A DNA stretch of 64,000 nt from Cellulomonas sp. 73-145 (GTDB taxonomy: Bacteria; Actinomycetota; Actinomycetes; Actinomycetales; Cellulomonadaceae). Each line of letters starts with the position of its first letter. The stretch's first letter is position 1. Location: contig MKTI01000009.1 in NCBI GenBank assembly GCA_001898185.1, forward strand, positions 536,813 to 600,812, in the 5' to 3' direction. The position numbers and the translations under genes were made by a program. A model generated the notes under the pieces. It did not search any database. It was not told the origin of the DNA and was given only the letters and a program-made list of their open reading frames with translations. Shown piece by piece: positions 31,589 to 39,633 of this stretch.

Positions 31589-32502
31589 CGTGCGGTCTCC
31601 GCCGACAGCCCGCGCCGACGCAGCAGGCCGCGCTCGACCGGGGCGAAGAACGCGAGCTCAACGGTGACGCCCACCACGAGGATCAGCACGATCGCCGCGA
31701 TCACGGTCGTCATGTCGCTCAGCTCGCGCCCCTGCTCCAGGAGGGAGCCGAGCCCGAAGCCGATCTTGCCGCCGACCGCGATGATCTCGGCAGCCATGAG
31801 GGAGCGCCACGAGAATGCCCAGCCCTGCCGCAGGCCCGCGACGTACCCCGGCAGCGCCGCCGGCAGGAGGACGTAGCGGACCTGCTGCCACGGGCCGGCC
31901 CCGAGCACGCGCCCCACCCGTCGGAACAGCGGCGGGACCTGGTCGACCCCCGAGACGAGGCCGTTGACGATCGAGGGCACCGCACCCATCAGCACGACGA
32001 AGTACACCGTGGCGTCGGACAGCCCGAACCAGATGATCGCGGCGGGTACCCAGGCGACGGACGGCAGCACTTGAAGGCCCGAGATCAATGGGCCCAGAGA
32101 CACCCGCAACCAGCGCACCCGCGCGACCAGCAGCCCGACGGGGGTGGCGATCGCCACCGCGACGACGAAGCCGGCGAGGCCGCGTCCCAGGCTGGTCAGC
32201 AGGGCGGTCTGCGCGTCACCCGCGTGCCACAGGCCCAGCAGCGTGCCCGCGACGTCGGTAGGTCCCGGCACCACGTACCGAGGCTTGAGCCCGAGAGCGA
32301 CGAAGCCCTGCCAGCCGGCGAGGAGCAGCAGCAGTGCGAGGGCCGGGGGCCACGCCCCGGTCAGCCGGCGGCGGACGCGACCGGCGCGGTTCTGGTCCAC
32401 CGTCTGCAGCGCGTCGAGCCCGGCCTCGAGCCGGCGGTCCACGTCGGAAGGCTCGGTGGCCGGTGCTTGGAGCACCGTCCGGACGGTGCTGTCAGACGGC
32501 AT
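31585..32502 (-). CDS. ABC transporter permease, SsuC/TauC-like
   Basis: The 305-aa membrane protein has about six helices. The EAA loop region is visible around WQQVRYVLLPAALPGYVAGL, followed by the FSWRSLMAAEII segment common to sulfonate, taurine and nitrate importers. The N-terminal 45 residues are cytoplasmic. It overlaps the ATPase gene by 11 bases and cysG by four. With the neighbouring ATPase and lipoprotein it forms one importer. The sulfur context favours organosulfonates over nitrate. Confidence 0.88.
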   Translation of the reverse strand: MPSDSTVRTVLQAPATEPSDVDRRLEAGLDALQTVDQNRAGRVRRRLTGAWPPALALLLLLAGWQGFVALGLKPRYVVPGPTDVAGTLLGLWHAGDAQTALLTSLGRGLAGFVVAVAIATPVGLLVARVRWLRVSLGPLISGLQVLPSVAWVPAAIIWFGLSDATVYFVVLMGAVPSIVNGLVSGVDQVPPLFRRVGRVLGAGPWQQVRYVLLPAALPGYVAGLRQGWAFSWRSLMAAEIIAVGGKIGFGLGSLLEQGRELSDMTTVIAAIVLILVVGVTVELAFFAPVERGLLRRRGLSAETAR

Positions 32503-33271
32503 GGCGGCGGATCTCCTTGCGCAGGTGGTCGGTGATCTCGACCGCGAGGGCGGCCACCTGGGGCGCCTCGATGCGCCGATGACCCTCGATGTCGACGGTC
32601 CACTCGCGCACGATGCGCCCGGGGCGGCTCGACATCAGCAGCACCCGCTGCCCGAGGCGAACCGCCTCGCGGACGTTGTGGGTGACGAAGACGACTGTCC
32701 GACCCGTCCGCTGCCAGATGCGCTCGAGCTCGTCGTGCAGCAGGTCGCGGGTGATCGCGTCGAGTGCCGCGAACGGCTCGTCCATCAGCAGCACCGGGCG
32801 GTCCTGGGCCAGCGCCCGCGCCAGTGCGACCCGCTGGCGCATGCCGCCCGACAGCTCGTGCACCCGCTTGGCGCCGGCACCGGCCAGGTGCACCAGGTCG
32901 AGCAGCTCCGCCGCGCGGGCCGACCGCTGGGCGGCGGGCACGCCGTTCAGCCGCAGGGCGAGCTCGATGTTGCGGGTGGCGGTGAGCCACGGGAGCAGCG
33001 CGGGTTCCTGGAACATCAGGGCGGCGCTGCCACCGGGCACGTGCACCGTGCCGGCCGTCGGCCGCTCCAGGCCGGCGAGGATCGACAGGAGCGTCGACTT
33101 GCCGCAGCCCGAGGCCCCGAGCAGGCAGACGAACTCGCCCGGACGCAGGGTGAGGTCGATGCCGTCCAGCACGGGTGCGCCGGTCCCGGCGAACTGCTTG
33201 CTGACGCCCTCGACGCGAAGGGCGTCCGCACGGGTGGGACGCGCGTCCTGGGAGGTGGTGGTCGAGATCAT
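32492..33271 (-). CDS. ABC transporter ATP-binding protein, SsuB/TauB-like
   Basis: The 259-aa ATPase has Walker A GASGCGKST, the Q-loop near MFQEPALLPW, the signature LSGGMRQRVALARAL, Walker B LLMDEPFAALD and the switch His in VTHNVREA. This is the nitrate/sulfonate/taurine type. It powers the permease encoded next to it. Only three bases separate it from the stop of the substrate-binding gene. Confidence 0.92.
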   Translation of the reverse strand: MISTTTSQDARPTRADALRVEGVSKQFAGTGAPVLDGIDLTLRPGEFVCLLGASGCGKSTLLSILAGLERPTAGTVHVPGGSAALMFQEPALLPWLTATRNIELALRLNGVPAAQRSARAAELLDLVHLAGAGAKRVHELSGGMRQRVALARALAQDRPVLLMDEPFAALDAITRDLLHDELERIWQRTGRTVVFVTHNVREAVRLGQRVLLMSSRPGRIVREWTVDIEGHRRIEAPQVAALAVEITDHLRKEIRRHAV

Positions 33272-33274
33272 GGG

Positions 33275-34402
33275 TCACTCCTTCCCGAGGCCCGCGGCGG
33301 AGACCGGTGCGGTGGCGGACTGCCTGCGCAGCTCGTTGAGCAGGCGCAGGTCGTAGATGCCGTCGATCGAGGCCTGGTGCGCGGTGCCCGCGGCGACGGC
33401 GTGCGCGAGCGACGTCTTCAGCGTCGCCGCGAGCGGATCGGTGGAGAAGGCGGTCTCCGCGAAGGCCCGCGCCAGCACCTGGTCGGACAGGGGCTTGCCG
33501 CCGGTGGCGACGAGCTGGGCGTTGACGGCGCCGGCTGCGGAACCGGGGTTGGCGTGCAACCAGTCGACCGAGTCCTGCAGACCCTGCAGCAGCGCGCGGA
33601 CCGTGTCCGGGTGGGCGGCCAGGTAGCGGCGCGACACGATCAGCTGCGTGGTGACGAAGCTGCCACCCGGCCACAGGTCCTTCTCGTCGACCAGCACGTG
33701 CGCGCCGCCCTCGAGCACCAGCCGGGACGCCCACGGCTCGGGCAGCCACGCCCCGTCGATCCGGTGGTCGGTGAACAGCTGGAACGTCTGCGCGTTGTCG
33801 GTGGGCGTGATCGTCACGTCTCCGCCGCCGCTGAGGGGGCTGCGGAGCCCCTGGTCGTGCAGCCAGGACCGCAGCGCGACGTCCTGCGTGCCACCGAGCT
33901 GCGGCGTGGCGAGGTCGGTGCCCACCAGGTCGTGCACCGAGGTGATCCCGGTGCGGACGACCAGCTGGGCGCCTCCCGACGTGCTGCCGGCGACGATCCG
34001 CAGCGCGTCGCCGCTGGACTGGATGAAGCCGTTGATCGCCGGGTTCGGCCCGACGAAGGCGGCGTCCACCGCGCCGGCGTTGAGCGCCTCGATCGCGGCG
34101 GGACCCGCGTTGAACACCTGGGTGGTCAGGGTCGGGGTGCCGGCTGCCTTCAGCCGGGCGGCGAACAGGCCGCGGCCGACGCCGACGAGCGCAGGGGCGT
34201 GGGTGACGTTGGCGAAGTAGCCGAGGCGCAGCTCGCCGGCCGGGCCGGTCTGCGCCGGCGTCGCGGCGCCCTCGGCCGGGCTGCAGGCGGCGAGCGTCGC
34301 GGCCACGACGGTGACGGCAGCCCCGGTCAGGAGGTGGCGCAACCGACGCCGTGACGATCTGCGCTGCATCGCGCCCCCGGTGGGGACGGTGGTGCGGGAC
34401 AT
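33275..34402 (-). CDS. ABC transporter substrate-binding lipoprotein, SsuA-like
   Basis: The 375-aa protein has a twin-basic-rich N-terminus, a hydrophobic signal and a lipobox ending LAAC, giving lipidation at Cys40. Met12 is an alternative start. The mature part starts GELRLGYFANVTHAPALVGVG and contains DAAFVGPNPAINGF and WLPEPWASRLV, as in aliphatic sulfonate, taurine and alkanesulfonate binders. It should capture sulfonates outside the membrane. It sits 60 bp after cysN in an otherwise overlapping operon, so some internal regulation is possible. Confidence 0.87.
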   Translation of the reverse strand: MSRTTVPTGGAMQRRSSRRRLRHLLTGAAVTVVAATLAACSPAEGAATPAQTGPAGELRLGYFANVTHAPALVGVGRGLFAARLKAAGTPTLTTQVFNAGPAAIEALNAGAVDAAFVGPNPAINGFIQSSGDALRIVAGSTSGGAQLVVRTGITSVHDLVGTDLATPQLGGTQDVALRSWLHDQGLRSPLSGGGDVTITPTDNAQTFQLFTDHRIDGAWLPEPWASRLVLEGGAHVLVDEKDLWPGGSFVTTQLIVSRRYLAAHPDTVRALLQGLQDSVDWLHANPGSAAGAVNAQLVATGGKPLSDQVLARAFAETAFSTDPLAATLKTSLAHAVAAGTAHQASIDGIYDLRLLNELRRQSATAPVSAAGLGKE

Positions 34403-34462
34403 GGAGGTGCCTCTCGGTGGGTGTGCTCGGGCAGCAGGGACCCGCCTCAGATCGCGTCCGGA

Positions 34463-35770
34463 TCAGATCGCGTACTGGACGGGCCGTGCGCCCGGACACC
34501 GCGCCGCGCTCAGCGGGGCGCCGACCATCCCGGCGGCGAGCGTCATGCCGTCGTGCGCGTCGACCAGCAGGAACGCCCCCGTCCGGCGCGCCACGACGTA
34601 CTCCTCGGCGGCGACCGGCGAGGCGAGGCGCAGCCGCACCTGGCCGATGTCGTTCAGCTCCAGCGCGTCGGCCGGCTCGAGCTGCGCGGTGTCGAGGTCG
34701 AGACGTCCGTCGACCTCGCGCACCACGGCCTGCACGGTCCTCGTGGTGTGCTTGACCAGCACACGTGCGCCCGGCCGGAGCGGCCGGTCCGACAGCCAGC
34801 AGACGGTCGCCTGCAGGTCCTGCGTCGTGGTCGGTGCATCGACCGCGGCGGCGAGCAGGTCACCGCGGGCGATGTCGAGGTCGTCCGCCAGGCGCAGCGT
34901 GACCGACTGGGGCGCGAAGGCGACCTCGAGGGGACCGTCCGCGGTGTCGATGCCCTGCACGGTGCTGGTGCGACCGGACGGCAGCGCGACGACGGGGTCG
35001 CCGACCGCCACCACGCCGGCGGCGATCTGACCGGCGTACCCGCGGTAGTCCCGCAGCAGGGGGTCGCGTGCCGCGTCCTGCGGGCGCAGCACCACCTGGA
35101 CGGGGAACCGGAAGGCCTCCGTCACCGGATCGACGCCGGCAGGCAGCTCCTCGAGCACCTCGAGCAGGCTCGGTCCGGTGTACCAGGGGGTGCGCGTCGA
35201 CCGGTCGACGACGTTGTCGCCGTCCAGGGCGGACACCGGCAGGGTGCGGACGTCGTCGAGGCCGAGATCGGCCGCGGCGGCCTGCACCTGCGCCGAGACG
35301 TCGGCGAACACCGCCTCGTCGAAGCCGACCAGGTCGATCTTGTTCACCGCGACGACGACGTGCGGCACCCGCAGCAGGGACGCGACGGCGAGGTGCCGGC
35401 GGGTCTGCTCCAGCAGGCCCTTGCGCGCATCGACGAGCAGGACGACGACGTCTGCCGTGCTGGCGCCGGTCACGGTGTTCCGCGTGTACTGCACGTGACC
35501 CGGGCAGTCGGCCAGGATGAACGACCGGCGCGCGGTGGCGAAGTAGCGGTACGCCACGTCGATCGTGATGCCCTGCTCGCGCTCGGCACGCAGGCCGTCG
35601 GTCAGCAGCGCCAGGTCGGTCGCCTCGAGCCCGCGGTCACGGCTGACCCGCGCCACGGCGTCGAGCTGGTCGGTCAGCACGGACTTGGAGTCGTAGAGCA
35701 GCCGGCCGACCAGGGTCGACTTGCCGTCGTCCACGGATCCGGCGGTGGCCAGGCGCAGCAGCGTCGCCAT
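34463..35770 (-). CDS. cysN: Sulfate adenylyltransferase subunit 1 (CysN GTPase)
   Basis: CysN uses GTP hydrolysis to drive APS formation by CysD. The 435-aa protein shows the GTPase motifs GSVDDGKST, DCPGH and NKID, then two beta-barrel domains of the EF-Tu type. There is no APS kinase (CysC) extension, which fits direct APS reduction by the adjacent CysH. The start is ATG 35770, overlapping the cysD stop by one base (TGATG). An upstream extension of the same frame is a shadow. Confidence 0.93.
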   Translation of the reverse strand: MATLLRLATAGSVDDGKSTLVGRLLYDSKSVLTDQLDAVARVSRDRGLEATDLALLTDGLRAEREQGITIDVAYRYFATARRSFILADCPGHVQYTRNTVTGASTADVVVLLVDARKGLLEQTRRHLAVASLLRVPHVVVAVNKIDLVGFDEAVFADVSAQVQAAAADLGLDDVRTLPVSALDGDNVVDRSTRTPWYTGPSLLEVLEELPAGVDPVTEAFRFPVQVVLRPQDAARDPLLRDYRGYAGQIAAGVVAVGDPVVALPSGRTSTVQGIDTADGPLEVAFAPQSVTLRLADDLDIARGDLLAAAVDAPTTTQDLQATVCWLSDRPLRPGARVLVKHTTRTVQAVVREVDGRLDLDTAQLEPADALELNDIGQVRLRLASPVAAEEYVVARRTGAFLLVDAHDGMTLAAGMVGAPLSAARCPGARPVQYAI

Positions 35771-36732
35771 CAGAAGTACCCCTCCTTCTTGCGGTCCTCC
35801 ATGGCGGCCTCCGACAGGCGGTCGTCGGCACGGGTCGCGCCTCGTTCGGTCAGCCGCGTGGCGGCGACCTCGTCCACCACGTCCTGCACGTCGGTCGCGT
35901 CGCTCTCCACCGCGCCGGTGCAGGACATGTCGCCGAGGGTCCGGTAGCGGACCCTCCGGACGGTGACGGGCTCGTCCTCCCGGGGCTGGGTGTGCGGGCC
36001 GACCGCGATCCACATGCCGTCGCGCCGGAACACCTCGCGGTCGTGCGCGTAGTACAGAGCCGGCAGCTCGATGCGCTCGGCCGCGATGTAGCGCCAGATG
36101 TCCAGCTCGGTCCAGTTGCTGAGCGGGAACACCCGGACGTGCTCACCGGGTGCGTGGCGGCCGTTGTACAGGTTCCACAGCTCGGGTCGCTGGTTGCGCG
36201 GGTCCCACTGGCCGAACTCGTCCCGGAGGCTGTAGATCCGCTCCTTGGCCCGTGCCTTCTCCTCGTCCCGCCGGCCGCCGCCGAAGACGGCGTCGAAACG
36301 GTGGTCGCGGATCGCGTCGAGCAGGGGGAGCGTCTGAAGCGGGTTGCGGGTGCCGTCGGTGCGCTCCCGCAGCCGGCCGTCGTCCAGGTAGTCCTGCACC
36401 CGGGCCACCTCCAGACGCAGGCCGAGGCGGTCGACCGTCGCATCCCGGTACGCCAGCACCTCGGGGAAGTTGTGCCCGGTGTCCACGTGCAGCACGGGGA
36501 ACGGCACGGGTGCCGGCCAGAACGCCTTCAGCGCCAGGTGCAGCATCACCACGGAGTCCTTGCCGCCGCTGAACAGCAGCACGGGGCGCTCGAACTCGGC
36601 GGCGACCTCGCGGAAGATGTGGACGGACTCGCTCTCGAGGGTCTGCAGCTGGGTCAGCCTGCGCGGCGGCAGCGACTGCTCGCCGGTCCGGCCGGCGGCC
36701 GGTGCGGCCGTGGCCGTGGTCGTGGTGCTCAT
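35770..36732 (-). CDS. cysD: Sulfate adenylyltransferase subunit 2 (CysD)
   Basis: CysD adenylates sulfate to APS. The 320-aa protein has the PP-loop LLFSGGKDSVVML, then VLHVDTGHNFPEV, FGGGRRDEEKARAKERI and FPLSNWTELDIWRYI. It ends in the KKEGYF tail typical of CysD. The ATG overlaps the cysH stop (ATGA). Confidence 0.95.
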   Translation of the reverse strand: MSTTTTATAAPAAGRTGEQSLPPRRLTQLQTLESESVHIFREVAAEFERPVLLFSGGKDSVVMLHLALKAFWPAPVPFPVLHVDTGHNFPEVLAYRDATVDRLGLRLEVARVQDYLDDGRLRERTDGTRNPLQTLPLLDAIRDHRFDAVFGGGRRDEEKARAKERIYSLRDEFGQWDPRNQRPELWNLYNGRHAPGEHVRVFPLSNWTELDIWRYIAAERIELPALYYAHDREVFRRDGMWIAVGPHTQPREDEPVTVRRVRYRTLGDMSCTGAVESDATDVQDVVDEVAATRLTERGATRADDRLSEAAMEDRKKEGYF

Positions 36733-37442
36733 CGGTGGATCCCGCATTCGGTCTTGGCGAGGCCGGCCCAGCGGCCGGATCGGGGGTCGTCGCCCGGGGC
36801 GACCCGGGCGGTGCACGGCTGGCAGCCGATCGACGGGTAGCCGTCGCTCAGCAGGGGGTTGAGGGGCACCTCGTTGGCCCACGCGTAGGTCAGGAGCTCG
36901 TCGAACGTCCACGCCGCGAGCGGGTTGATCTTCACCAGCCCGTGCGCCGCGTCCCACGTGACGATCGGCGTGCTCGTCCTGGTCGGCGCCTCCTCGCGGC
37001 GCACGCCGGTCACCCAGGCCTCGTAACCGGCGAGCTGCTCGGCGAGCGGCTCCATCTTGCGCAGCCGGCAGCACGCTGCCGGGTCCCGGGCGAACAGGTC
37101 CTTGCCGTGCGCGGCGTCCTGCTCCGCGACGGTCTGCCTGGGCAGCACGTCGATGACGCGCACCGGCAGCCGTTCGGCCACCACCTGTCGCGTCTGCAGG
37201 GTCTCGGGGAAGTGGTAGCCGGTCTCGAGGAACAGCACGTCCACGCCCGGCGCCGCCTGCGCGACCAGGTGGGGGAGGACGGCGTCGGCCATCGAGCACG
37301 CCACCGCGAGCAGCGGGCCGAACTCCTGGGCGGCCCAGGCGGCGACCTCCGTGGCGGGCGCCTCGGCAAGCCGGGGCGCGGCCTCCTCGACCACCGCGCG
37401 GAGCTCGTCGTCGGTGCGGCGGGTGCGGGTCGGTGCGGTCAC
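36729..37442 (-). CDS. cysH: APS/PAPS reductase CysH (4Fe-4S, APS type)
   Basis: CysH reduces activated sulfate to sulfite with thioredoxin. The 237-aa product has the PP-loop-like N-terminal half (FLETGYHFPETL) and four cluster cysteines: a CC pair in ACCRLRKMEPL and a C-x2-C pair in GCQPCTARV. It ends with the catalytic KTECGIH motif. The cysteine pairs mark the APS-using class, which fits a CysN without CysC. GTG 37442 was chosen because GAGGAGG lies just upstream and it overlaps the sir stop (GTGA); an ATG 33 bases earlier is possible. Confidence 0.93.
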   Translation of the reverse strand: MTAPTRTRRTDDELRAVVEEAAPRLAEAPATEVAAWAAQEFGPLLAVACSMADAVLPHLVAQAAPGVDVLFLETGYHFPETLQTRQVVAERLPVRVIDVLPRQTVAEQDAAHGKDLFARDPAACCRLRKMEPLAEQLAGYEAWVTGVRREEAPTRTSTPIVTWDAAHGLVKINPLAAWTFDELLTYAWANEVPLNPLLSDGYPSIGCQPCTARVAPGDDPRSGRWAGLAKTECGIHR

Positions 37443-39172
37443 TGCAGTGCCTCCTCGTCGGCGCGGTGGGCCCACTCCGCGAAGGTCTCGGGCCGGTCGG
37501 GACCATCGGCGCGGTCGGCGACGTACCGCCGGACCACGCGCTCGACGTACTCGGCGACACCGTCGACGGTCACCTTGAGGCCCCGCACGGTGCGGCCGAG
37601 CCCCGGCTCCTCGCGGTTAGCGGACGCCAGGCCGCCCCCGAGGTGAACCTGGTAGCCGGGCACCTGCCGGCCCTCCTCGTCCTGCACCAGCTGACCCTTC
37701 AGGCCGATGTCGGCGGTCTGGATCCGGGCGCAGGAGTTGGGGCAACCGTTGATGTGCAGGGCGATCGGTGTCAGGGCGTCGAGGTCCCCGAGCCGTTCCT
37801 CGAGCGAGTCGACGACGCGCACGGCCGCCGCCTTGGTCTCGACGATCGCGAGCTTGCAGAACTCGATGCCCGTGCACGCGATGGTCGACCGGCGGAAGGG
37901 GCTCGGTTCAGCCTCGAGGCCGTTGGCGCGCAGCCCGTCGACCACGGTGCCGACGTGCTCGGCCGGCACGTCCAGCACCAGGAGCTTCTGGTACGGGGTC
38001 AGGCGCAAGCGGGTCGAGCCGACGCTCTCCGCCAGGTCGGCCACGGCCAGCAGGGACGGCCCGGAGACGCGGCCGACGTACGGTGCCGCGCCGACGTAGA
38101 ACCGGCCGTCCTTCTGCTCGTGGACGCCCACGTGGTCCCCGGACCGGGTCGGCGGAGGGGCGGGCGGACCGTCGGGCAGCGCGTACCCGAGGAACTCGTC
38201 CTGCAGCACCTGACGGAAGCGCTCGGCCCCCCAGTCCGCGAGCAGGAACTTCAGCCGCGCCCGGTTGCGCAGGCGCCGGTAGCCGTAGTCCCGGAACAGG
38301 CGCGTGACGGCGAGCCACACCTCGGGCACGCGCTCCTCGCTGACGAACGCCCCGAGCCGCTCGCCGAGCCGCGGCGCGACGCTCAGGCCGCCGCCGACCC
38401 ACAGGTCGAAACCGGGGCCGAGCTCCGGGTGCACCAGGCCGACGAACGCGACGTCGTTGATCTCGTGCACCACGTCCTGGCTCGGGTGGCCGGTGAGGGC
38501 CGTCTTGTACTTGCGCGGCAGGTTCGACAGCTCCGGGTCGCCGATGTAGCGGCGGGCGATCTCGTTGATGGCCCAGGTCGGGTCGATGATCTCGTCGGCC
38601 GCGATGCCGGCGACGGGGCTGCCGAGGATGACGCGCGGCACGTCGCCGCAGGCCTCCGTGGTGCTCAGGCCGACCGCCTCGAGGCGGCGCCAGATCTCCG
38701 GCACATCCTCGATCTGCACCCAGTGCAGCTGGATGTTGTGCCGGTCGGTGATGTCGGCCGTGCCCCGCGCGAACTCGGTGGAGATGCGGCCGACCGTCCG
38801 CAGCTGCTCGGTCGTCAGCGCCCCGCCGTCGACGCGCACTCGGAGCATGAAGTAGCGGTCCTCGAGCTCCTGCGGCTCCAACGTGGCGGTGCGGCCGCCG
38901 TCGATCCCGGGCTTTCGCTGCGTGTACAGGCCCCACCAGCGGAACCGCCCGTGCAGGTCGTCGTCGGCGATCGAGTCGAAGCCCTGCCGTGCGTAGACCT
39001 GCTCGATCCGCTCCCGGACGTTGAGGCCGTTGTCCTGCGCCTTCATCGCCTCGTTGCTGTTGAGCGGCTCGCGGCCGTCCACCGCCCACTGCCCGTTGGG
39101 CTTGGACGACTGGTGGGCCGGACGAGCGGTGCGGGGTGCTCGGACGGCGCTGGTGGGGGACGAGGTGGACAT
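37439..39172 (-). CDS. sir: Ferredoxin-dependent sulfite reductase (SirA/NirA type)
   Basis: This enzyme reduces sulfite to sulfide with six electrons from ferredoxin, using siroheme and a 4Fe-4S cluster. The 577-aa protein has two ferrodoxin-reductase-like repeats. Substrate-pocket residues lie in TDRHNIQLHWVQ and LPRKYKTAL, and the cluster cysteines in ACTGIEFCKLAI and HINGCPNSCA. The first 45 residues are Pro/Ser/Arg-rich. The start is ATG 39172 with GAGGAGATCC upstream. The cys context argues for sulfite rather than nitrite. It is the first gene of the eight-gene operon. Confidence 0.93.
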   Translation of the reverse strand: MSTSSPTSAVRAPRTARPAHQSSKPNGQWAVDGREPLNSNEAMKAQDNGLNVRERIEQVYARQGFDSIADDDLHGRFRWWGLYTQRKPGIDGGRTATLEPQELEDRYFMLRVRVDGGALTTEQLRTVGRISTEFARGTADITDRHNIQLHWVQIEDVPEIWRRLEAVGLSTTEACGDVPRVILGSPVAGIAADEIIDPTWAINEIARRYIGDPELSNLPRKYKTALTGHPSQDVVHEINDVAFVGLVHPELGPGFDLWVGGGLSVAPRLGERLGAFVSEERVPEVWLAVTRLFRDYGYRRLRNRARLKFLLADWGAERFRQVLQDEFLGYALPDGPPAPPPTRSGDHVGVHEQKDGRFYVGAAPYVGRVSGPSLLAVADLAESVGSTRLRLTPYQKLLVLDVPAEHVGTVVDGLRANGLEAEPSPFRRSTIACTGIEFCKLAIVETKAAAVRVVDSLEERLGDLDALTPIALHINGCPNSCARIQTADIGLKGQLVQDEEGRQVPGYQVHLGGGLASANREEPGLGRTVRGLKVTVDGVAEYVERVVRRYVADRADGPDRPETFAEWAHRADEEALQ

Positions 39173-39340
39173 GGATCTCCTCGGGTGACGAGCGGTTCAG
39201 CTCGCACGTGGCCCGTCCACCGGATCGGGGGCGGGGCGGGCGGGTGCAGCCGGCGAGGGGCTGGTGCGGCGCAGCGGCAGGCGCACGAGGGCGCTGCGAT
39301 CCTGGCCGAGGACGCGGACGAGGGCCGCGTCAGGGGGTGG

Positions 39341-39466
39341 TCAGCGACAGAGCTGACACGAGCGCCGAGGCGCGCGGACGGCGCGGCCCGGCGCCGGTCG
39401 ACAGCACGCCGTGGGCACGAAGGTGCTCACGGCGGCGGCGCGGGACGCGCTGGGTCGACCGGTCAT
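39341..39466 (-). CDS. Candidate cysteine-containing leader peptide upstream of sir
   Basis: A 41-codon frame begins at ATG 39466 and encodes a basic peptide with a Cys-Cys pair at residues 21-22. It ends Ser-Cys-Gln-Leu-Cys-Arg, so four of its 41 codons are cysteine. It lies 169 bp upstream of the sulfite reductase gene on the same strand. It has no Shine-Dalgarno, but a -10 box ends six bases before the ATG, as in leaderless transcripts. Leaderless cysteine-rich peptides that sense cysteine supply upstream of sulfur genes are known in mycobacteria. Assignment here is inference. Confidence 0.5.
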   Translation of the reverse strand: MTGRPSASRAAAVSTFVPTACCRPAPGRAVRAPRRSCQLCR

Positions 39467-39472
39467 GCTCCG

Positions 39473-39502
39473 AGGCTAGGAGCGGTGTCCACGATGTGTC
39501 CA
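39473..39502 (-). promoter_or_regulatory. Promoter of the sulfur operon and leader peptide
   Basis: On the minus strand TGGACA (39502-39497) is followed after 18 bp by TAGCCT (39478-39473). Six bases then lead to the ATG at 39466. This matches a housekeeping-type actinobacterial promoter that fires a leaderless transcript. Confidence 0.55.
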
Positions 39503-39633
39503 TGAGTGCCCACGGAGTGGGACGTTCGGCTCTGGTGGCCGAGCCTCGGCGCGCGGCGGCGCGGCCCCCGGGACACAGGGAGCGGACGGCGGCCGCACAG
39601 GCGGGCTCCAGGACCCCGTGCGACGGTGCCTCG

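Noticed and set aside
39502-39633. Earlier start at ATG 39502 for the arylsulfotransferase-like gene
   Set aside because: It would bury the clear signal peptide 44 residues inside the protein, has no ribosome site, and begins within the divergent promoter.
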